A stretch of DNA of 18,413 nt from Candidatus Gastranaerophilales bacterium (GTDB lineage Bacteria; Cyanobacteriota; Vampirovibrionia; Gastranaerophilales; JAQUYY01), in contig JAQUYY010000008.1 of assembly GCA_028691575.1 (NCBI GenBank), positions 1-18,413 of the forward strand, given 5' to 3'. This document shows positions 13,097 to 18,413 of this stretch, one piece after another. How positions within the stretch are numbered: the first letter of the stretch is position 1; every line of letters starts with the position of its first letter. The notes under the pieces are model-generated. The model was not told where the DNA came from and ran no database searches. It saw nothing but the letters and a program-made list of their open reading frames with translations. The position numbers and the translations under genes are program-made.

Positions 13097-16087
13097 TTAT
13101 TTGTTGTTAAATAAATTACCGGCCATTAGACCTTCGAATCCGCGCTGTATTCCGGCTCGGATCAAATTTTGGGTTTCGTGGATATCTTGAATTTCCAGGA
13201 TCGCCCATTTGCCATATTTGCCAAAGTTATTAACTGCCGGCACCCAAAGATCATGGGCGGTTTTTATTTTCATCTGCTTTTTGTCGTCTTTTTTACCGGT
13301 TACCTCAATTATCAAATTGAGTTTGCTTTTGTCCGGCATTTCGATTATGGCAATAAAATCCGGAATGTATTGGTGGGCAACCCCTTGGTGTTCGTATGGT
13401 ACCGAAAATCCAAGATTTTGGTTCTTAACATAAGCCAAAGCTTCCGGCATCTGCTCTAATTTCTTGGCAACACCCTGTTCCCATTCTTCGGTGTCGGCAA
13501 CCACATAATTTATATGGCTCTTGACCGTTTCCCGCACATTTTTTGTGGTTGGAAAATCAACATATTGCGTTGATCCAACGGTGTCATATGGCGCCAAGAT
13601 TGGCAAAAGCTGTTTTTCCTTTTGGTTTTCCAGGTTTTCTTTAACAATCGCGTGTTGAATTTTGGTAAGCGCACCGGAAAAATATTCTCCCACTGTAAGA
13701 TAACCAATAACCATTCTGTCCTTCAAAACTACATAGTTTTTTACGTATTCTGTCGCGATCTTCTGTAACTGCGGTGCCAGCCAATATTTTGTCGCTCCAT
13801 CCGCATCGGTATAATTCCTTTTTAATAATCCAACCCTTAATCGATTAATGACGTCGCCTTCCCGTTTCTCTTTGATTTTTTCCAGAGTCTCCTTTTCTTC
13901 GTTGCCAATTGCGCCGCCAAGAGTAATTTCGGTCGGCTCATTCTCGATAATTGTCCTTGATTCTTTGCTGAATTTTGCCGATAGTTTGGTTTCATTTAGT
14001 TCATAGCGATAGCCTTCAACTCGCGGGAATTTTATTTCATATCGATCTCTTTCCGGTAGCGAGTGCACGCGATGGATCACTTTTGGAGGATTAGTCCCTG
14101 GAGTTCCGGTGACTTTTAGGAAACTAAATGGTACCCCATAAACTTCAGCATATTCTTCCGATAGCATACCATTTTCGCCCACACTATAATCCACGCGGCG
14201 CAAAGCCCGCCCCACAACCTGTTCGCATAATAGCTGGGTCGTAAAGGCTCGTACTCCAAGAATGTGGGTTACAGTATTAACATCCCAACCTTCGGTAAGC
14301 ATAGAAACGGAAACCACGCATTTTATGTTTTCACCAAGCTTGCCGGGTTTGCCAACAGTATTCATCACTTCCCGGAGTAATTCTTCATCGGTTGGGTCTT
14401 CCCGTCCCGGAAATTTTTTCCTGTAATCTCTCTTAAATTCCTCTATTTCGCTGGCAAAGATTTTTTTGAAATTATCGTCAATCTTTTCCCCTGTTTCCAA
14501 TTGGCGGCTATCTATGAGGAAGGTATTCGGTTTATCGTAAAACCGCACACCATCTTCATTTCTGAAAACCTCCAAATTGCCATTTTCGATAATAACTTTC
14601 CCGCTCGGAGTCGTTTTTTCGTAGCCGGATATCCAGTCGTATACTAACTTGGAAACCGCCGTATTGTTGCACACAACGATCATTACCGGCGGCATGACGT
14701 TGCTATTATTCTTTTTTTCCTCTAAGTAGCGCTGATAATATTTCTTTTCATAGTTCCCATAAAGAGATTCAAGAGCTTCCTGCAATTTTGTGGGTAGTAC
14801 ATTGTCCTTCAAATAGTCTTTGCCGCCGGTTTTTAAGCCCTTTTTAGGTAAGGCATCGGAAACATGTAACCATAAGTTCCTAAATTCCGGTATATCATCC
14901 ATGGAGACCGTATCTGATTCAATGGGTAGTCTGGGAATTTTAACCACGCCGCATTCCAATGCATCTAATAATGAAAAATCGTAAATAGTCCAAGGAAACA
15001 TAGTCCCTTCCTGGTAACCCGAACCACGCAAAAAATATGGTGTTGCCGAAAGATCTATTACTGCGTTTACGGCTATCTTTTTCGACAACGATTCCAAGCC
15101 ACTTAACCACACGCGGGCTGCCTCGTTATTTTCCTCAGCCTCTTTTCTGTCGTCGCCGGCAAGTTTTTCGTCGGTTGGTTTTTCGCGATAGCAATGGTGC
15201 GCCTCGTCATTGATAACTATCACCCTTGGCTTACCAAGGACCGTTTTGAAGGCTCGGTTTACCATTGCGCTTGCGCTTTCCTTAATGGCTTCGTCCTTCA
15301 AAAGCCTTGCTGCTTTTATAATCGATCCCACTTGGTATCTGGATATTTGTCTTTGTTCGAGTTGATGGAAGTTGGTGATTATGATTGTTGCTTGTTGTAG
15401 TAAGTCCATATCCTGATGTGACACAACTTCCCTTTCTTTGTAGTAATTTTTAGGATCATTGGGCAATAAAACATTCAAGCGGTCCCGAATCGTGATTCCT
15501 GGAGTAATAATTACGAAAGCATCAGTAAAGCGTGTATCTTGAGGATAGCGAATTTTATTAAGGGTGTTATAGGCAATGATCATTGCCATAACGACGGTTT
15601 TTCCCGAACCGGTCGCCATTTTGAATGCTAAACGGTATAAACCAGGATTTGCTTCTGTTGATACCTTCTTAAGATCATTGACTATCCAACTTTCACCTGA
15701 TTTTTCCGCTACTTCGTTAACATAAATAAGTGTTTCTAACGCCTCAATTTGGCAAAAGAAAAGCTTGTTTTCCCTGGTGTCGTCTCGCCAGTAAGAAAGC
15801 AGATCGCGGGTTGTCTTAGTTATGCCCTGATAACCCGATTCTCGCCAGGTTTTGATCTGTTTTCTGATCTTATTGATAAAATCGTTTTCCTTTTGTAGTT
15901 CATTCCCAAAAGCGCCTTCCGCGGTATTGAAGTCGAGTCTTTTTTGCTTAGTTTTGGCTCGCGGTACCGGGATGTAAAAACTGCTTTGTCGCCGGCTTTC
16001 GACAATCTCATCGGTTAATCCTCGGTCGTCAGCCTTAAAATGGCGGCTTGGCTCAAAATACGGTGAATTTAATATTGGAGATTTCAT
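13097..16087 (-). CDS. res: Type III restriction enzyme Res subunit (SF2 helicase-nuclease)
   Basis: A 996-residue restriction subunit, close to the length of EcoP15I Res (970). The helicase core has a Q-motif-like segment (about 112-123), Walker A ATGSGKT (158-164), DEAH (294-297), SATP (347-350), TEGWDVN (around 598-604) and the arginine-finger motif QVVGRALRR (about 622-630). The C-terminal endonuclease has Asp910 in IPDF and Glu928 in IIEVTGKK; the usual Lys two residues after Glu is a Thr here, with Lys932 and Lys933 next. Res uses ATP to move along DNA and cut when two unmodified sites meet, in complex with Mod. It starts 8 nt after the Z1 stop and ends 2 nt before mod. No SD is visible, so translation may depend on coupling. 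Confidence 0.93.
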   Translation of the reverse strand: MKSPILNSPYFEPSRHFKADDRGLTDEIVESRRQSSFYIPVPRAKTKQKRLDFNTAEGAFGNELQKENDFINKIRKQIKTWRESGYQGITKTTRDLLSYWRDDTRENKLFFCQIEALETLIYVNEVAEKSGESWIVNDLKKVSTEANPGLYRLAFKMATGSGKTVVMAMIIAYNTLNKIRYPQDTRFTDAFVIITPGITIRDRLNVLLPNDPKNYYKEREVVSHQDMDLLQQATIIITNFHQLEQRQISRYQVGSIIKAARLLKDEAIKESASAMVNRAFKTVLGKPRVIVINDEAHHCYREKPTDEKLAGDDRKEAEENNEAARVWLSGLESLSKKIAVNAVIDLSATPYFLRGSGYQEGTMFPWTIYDFSLLDALECGVVKIPRLPIESDTVSMDDIPEFRNLWLHVSDALPKKGLKTGGKDYLKDNVLPTKLQEALESLYGNYEKKYYQRYLEEKKNNSNVMPPVMIVVCNNTAVSKLVYDWISGYEKTTPSGKVIIENGNLEVFRNEDGVRFYDKPNTFLIDSRQLETGEKIDDNFKKIFASEIEEFKRDYRKKFPGREDPTDEELLREVMNTVGKPGKLGENIKCVVSVSMLTEGWDVNTVTHILGVRAFTTQLLCEQVVGRALRRVDYSVGENGMLSEEYAEVYGVPFSFLKVTGTPGTNPPKVIHRVHSLPERDRYEIKFPRVEGYRYELNETKLSAKFSKESRTIIENEPTEITLGGAIGNEEKETLEKIKEKREGDVINRLRVGLLKRNYTDADGATKYWLAPQLQKIATEYVKNYVVLKDRMVIGYLTVGEYFSGALTKIQHAIVKENLENQKEKQLLPILAPYDTVGSTQYVDFPTTKNVRETVKSHINYVVADTEEWEQGVAKKLEQMPEALAYVKNQNLGFSVPYEHQGVAHQYIPDFIAIIEMPDKSKLNLIIEVTGKKDDKKQMKIKTAHDLWVPAVNNFGKYGKWAILEIQDIHETQNLIRAGIQRGFEGLMAGNLFNNK

Positions 16088-16095
16088 ATTTTATA

Positions 16096-18276
16096 TTAAG
16101 ACTCTGGGTCAGTGGTATCGCTAGCAAAAATCGAAATCGGAATATTCTGCTGTGGCATTATAACCGGCCACCAAAATGGAGAATCCTTCCAACCATCCGC
16201 TTCTTTTCCATTTTCACGTATCAAAATAAGAACGGGCGTATCTATTGCTAAATCCATCGCTTCATTGCGGGCTGCTCCGACTCCACCACCAATAGGATCA
16301 TTTGAAAAACGACCATCCGGTCTTAGTCGAGATAAGCCCATGTTTTCTCTAATCACTACAAACACCTTACCTTTGTTTGAAGCATTGGTTGAATTTAATG
16401 ATAAGTACTCAAGACTAGCCTTGTGTGCTTTTAAATCCCACTCGTAGCCGTCGTCCTCGTAAACAAATAACTTATTTATTTCATCCAAAACTGAAATTGC
16501 TTCTTCGACAGACACCATAATTGGGTTATTGGCGGATTTTTCACGCCATCCAATAATTTTACCATCAAGATTTTCAACTATTCTTTTTATGTTGCTTTTA
16601 TACCCAGTTTGAAAGCCAAGGGGTAACAATCTTTTATATGGCCTTATCGTTGTAATCGTTGATGGTAAAAGTTTATTGGGCGAGCACGGAGCGAGCCTAT
16701 TGCTTGCGTCTTTGCGCAAAAAATAGACACCTTGGTCGTGAGACCCATTCAAAAATGCTTCACGCAGAGCATTGTCAAACTCATCTATCCGCCGCATTAT
16801 TTCATAAATGTTGCGTGTGGTATAAAACCTAGTTACCGATAGATCTTCTTTGGAGCGTGTTCCGTACATACGCGAATGCTGCAATACCGTATCTTGCTGA
16901 AATTTTTTAGGATTCCTTCCATAATAAAAACCAATTAGATTTTGAACGGTAATTCCTCGATCAAGTATTTGACCGCCTACAAATATATTTAATGGCGTTC
17001 TTAATTTTAATTGGCCGCTTTCGTCGAGCAGTTGCTTAACTTCGATTTCCGAATTAACTTTCGCAGTCAAAATTCTTTCTTCTCTTGCCGCTTCCTTAAC
17101 TTTACTAACAACCTCTTTAAGCGCTGGTATCGAAAACCCGCCCGCATTAATCGAGAGCTGGAGATCTCTATATGACTCATTGATAAGCTTTTCAAATTTA
17201 TCAGAGTCTTCGTTCGCTATTCTCTTAAAATTTGTGATTATACTTTCCACAACTTGCACCTGCCAATCGTGCGAAGATCTGCCTCTTTCGGTATGGATAA
17301 TAAAACTATAGTGTGTTTCTGGTTCTCCATTTGAAATTTGCTGTAATTGCCGAATGCAAGCTCCAACAACAAAATTCGTTACTGCTTTTCTAAGCATTAT
17401 TATGGCATGCGTATCTAGAACCTGGTCCAATGTGAATCGTCGTCCATCTGGTTTTTTTAATGCATCCATTTCCTCCACTGGTATTTCCTCAAAAATAAAA
17501 TATCCGATATCTGATGTACTTAGATTTTCCTCAAAATAAAAATCTCCACCGATATATTGATCGTGTACCGGCAATAAAACCGTGAATTCTGGTTTTTTTG
17601 GTAAAAAATTAAATCCTGATTCTGGTAAGGTGCTATCTGGTTGTAGATATAACGAATATGGTGTCGCAGTTACTTGCAAAAAATCAGAATCCGCTACTTG
17701 TGTGCGCAAATCATCGATCATTTTCCCGATAGTTCCTTGCTCAATTTCTCCAGTTTCGCCATCCTTATGGTAACTAATGCTTGCCAGATCAGCCTCATCG
17801 TCAATTATTAAAATTTTTTTGTTTTTAAGGTCTGGATATGTTTCCATTAATGCGCGAAAGGTTCTGTTTAGATTGTTTTTTTCTTTTTTAACCACCATTA
17901 CTATCTTTTGATTTAGTTCCCAAGATATGAGATTTTCGGGAACATGCATTATGTCAAATATTTGCATTTTGTGGTCGTCCACAAATTTCTTGAAATCTCT
18001 ATTTAATCTCGCATAGGTTTGTTCAGCTAATGCCTTGGTTCCCTTTGTTAAAATAATCGCAATATCGTAATCATTATCAAAAGCGAGCGAAATTACACCA
18101 AGAAACGCACGTGTTTTTCCGCTTTGAATCTTCCCAAGCAAAATGCCAGGCTTTTTGAGGCTTGTGTCTGAATCCAGCATTTTAACTACTGTTTCTTCCA
18201 TGCAAGCTTTCAGCTTATCGTTATCTTGCCGTAATTCAGTTAAATGATTATAAAAATATCCTTTTTTTAATTCCAT
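16096..18276 (-). CDS. Z1-domain helicase-like ATPase
   Basis: A 726-residue protein (ATG at 18276-18274). It has the P-loop GKIQSGKT (48-55), where Z1 proteins show a GxVQSGKT form, the Walker B IDDEAD (158-163), TATP (203-206), and the family's VGGQILDRGITV segment (about 433-444) followed by QHSRMYG and a DALREAF-type helix. Z1 proteins are SF2-like ATPases found in restriction and defence loci with GHKL ATPases, where they are thought to move on or remodel DNA. A GTG at 18294 could add six residues, but it lies in the loop of a hairpin, so ATG is preferred. It heads the five-gene cluster and stops 8 nt before res. The AT-rich DNA and missing SD match its neighbours. The N-terminus before the P-loop is shorter than in many Z1 proteins as I recall them. 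Confidence 0.88.
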   Translation of the reverse strand: MELKKGYFYNHLTELRQDNDKLKACMEETVVKMLDSDTSLKKPGILLGKIQSGKTRAFLGVISLAFDNDYDIAIILTKGTKALAEQTYARLNRDFKKFVDDHKMQIFDIMHVPENLISWELNQKIVMVVKKEKNNLNRTFRALMETYPDLKNKKILIIDDEADLASISYHKDGETGEIEQGTIGKMIDDLRTQVADSDFLQVTATPYSLYLQPDSTLPESGFNFLPKKPEFTVLLPVHDQYIGGDFYFEENLSTSDIGYFIFEEIPVEEMDALKKPDGRRFTLDQVLDTHAIIMLRKAVTNFVVGACIRQLQQISNGEPETHYSFIIHTERGRSSHDWQVQVVESIITNFKRIANEDSDKFEKLINESYRDLQLSINAGGFSIPALKEVVSKVKEAAREERILTAKVNSEIEVKQLLDESGQLKLRTPLNIFVGGQILDRGITVQNLIGFYYGRNPKKFQQDTVLQHSRMYGTRSKEDLSVTRFYTTRNIYEIMRRIDEFDNALREAFLNGSHDQGVYFLRKDASNRLAPCSPNKLLPSTITTIRPYKRLLPLGFQTGYKSNIKRIVENLDGKIIGWREKSANNPIMVSVEEAISVLDEINKLFVYEDDGYEWDLKAHKASLEYLSLNSTNASNKGKVFVVIRENMGLSRLRPDGRFSNDPIGGGVGAARNEAMDLAIDTPVLILIRENGKEADGWKDSPFWWPVIMPQQNIPISIFASDTTDPES

Positions 18277-18286
18277 ATTATTAAAA

Positions 18287-18306
18287 AAGCACACGCGGAT
18301 GTGCTT
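18287..18306 (-). terminator. Terminator-like hairpin in the leader of the Z1 gene
   Basis: On the minus strand AAGCACA pairs with TGTGCTT (7 bp, six-base loop TCCGCG), followed at once by four more T residues and then AATAAT up to the ATG at 18276. This is the form of an intrinsic terminator. It ends about 10 nt before the start codon, so any transcript reaching the Z1 gene from upstream must pass it. It may be the end of an upstream gene outside the window, or an attenuator of the defence operon. Confidence 0.55.
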
Positions 18307-18413
18307 CGCTCCAAGTTATGCCTAATTAGACAATATTTCCAACATAAGTCCATAGCTTTCTATAGCTTAAAGTATCACTTTTTAGGTTATTATTCAATCT
18401 AAGTGAGAAAATT
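18307..18413. other. Upstream region of the defence cluster
   Basis: About 107 nt at the right edge with no convincing gene. It holds the candidate promoter and a short direct repeat, ATAGCTT, twice with a 3-bp spacer (about 18351-18367, plus strand), which could be an operator-like site. Nothing else is recognised. Confidence 0.35.
18369..18397 (-). promoter_or_regulatory. Candidate promoter of the defence cluster
   Basis: On the minus strand TTGAAT (18397-18392, 4 of 6 to the -35 consensus), a 17-bp spacer, and TACTTT (18374-18369, 3 of 6 to the -10 consensus). Transcription would begin near 18362 and give a leader of about 85 nt that contains the terminator-like hairpin at 18287-18306. 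A second weaker pair (TTGGAA, 18 bp, TAACTT) lies nearer the hairpin. Both are only moderate matches. Confidence 0.35.

Noticed and set aside
18277..18294. GTG start adding six residues to the Z1 protein
   Set aside because: The codon lies in the loop of the terminator-like hairpin, has no SD, and the added residues look like chance translation of the T-rich tail.
1..18413. CRISPR array, tRNA, rRNA or classical insertion sequence
   Set aside because: No regularly spaced repeats, cloverleaf-like sequences, rRNA-like conserved stretches or transposase genes were seen on either strand.

Overview
The window is a bacterial chromosome segment in which every convincing gene lies on the minus strand. 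The stop codons are TAA, TAG and one TGA, so the standard code applies. Base composition is mosaic: the ychF, mltG and DUF2779-type genes contain many rows above 50% GC, while the recombinase, the DinG-like gene, the GHKL gene and the Z1 gene are clearly more AT-rich. Few genes have a recognisable Shine-Dalgarno (SD) sequence. The gene set (short YchF, MltG with a Pro/Lys-rich linker, DUF2779 protein, LSR elements) would fit a Patescibacteria/CPR-like genome, but this is a weak inference.

Right to left, in the direction of transcription. (1) 18413-18277: a leader with a candidate promoter and a terminator-like hairpin just before the first start codon. (2) 18276-8204: a tightly packed cluster of five genes: a Z1-domain helicase-like ATPase, a type III restriction (Res) subunit, a type III-like adenine methyltransferase (Mod), a 5'-truncated CBS-domain protein, and a GHKL ATPase carrying a C-terminal PD-(D/E)XK nuclease motif. 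This looks like a composite anti-phage/restriction island that joins type III R-M enzymes with Z1 and GHKL components known from MutL/MORC-type systems. It is the most interesting part of the window. (3) 8165-5429: a two-nuclease DUF2779 protein and MltG, probably ordinary chromosomal genes. (4) 5384-5201: a spacer with a possible 23-codon ORF. (5) 5200-81: a roughly 5 kb AT-richer block with an exonuclease-helicase of the DinG type, a terminator, a small acidic protein, an excisionase-like HTH protein and a large serine recombinase (LSR). The recombinase reading frame runs 68 nt into the start of ychF, whose first 49 codons close the window. Matching inverted repeats lie at the two ends of this block, which suggests a small integrative element that inserted at the 5' end of ychF and carries the DinG-like gene as cargo.

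How the parts may work together. In the defence cluster, Mod would mark self DNA and Res would translocate on and cut unmodified DNA. Z1 and GHKL-nuclease proteins would supply a second ATP-driven module, with the CBS protein as a possible nucleotide sensor translationally coupled to the GHKL gene. The mobile block has its own promoter driving the HTH and recombinase genes. No stretch over 300 bases lacks a gene. I saw no tRNA, rRNA, CRISPR array or insertion sequence.
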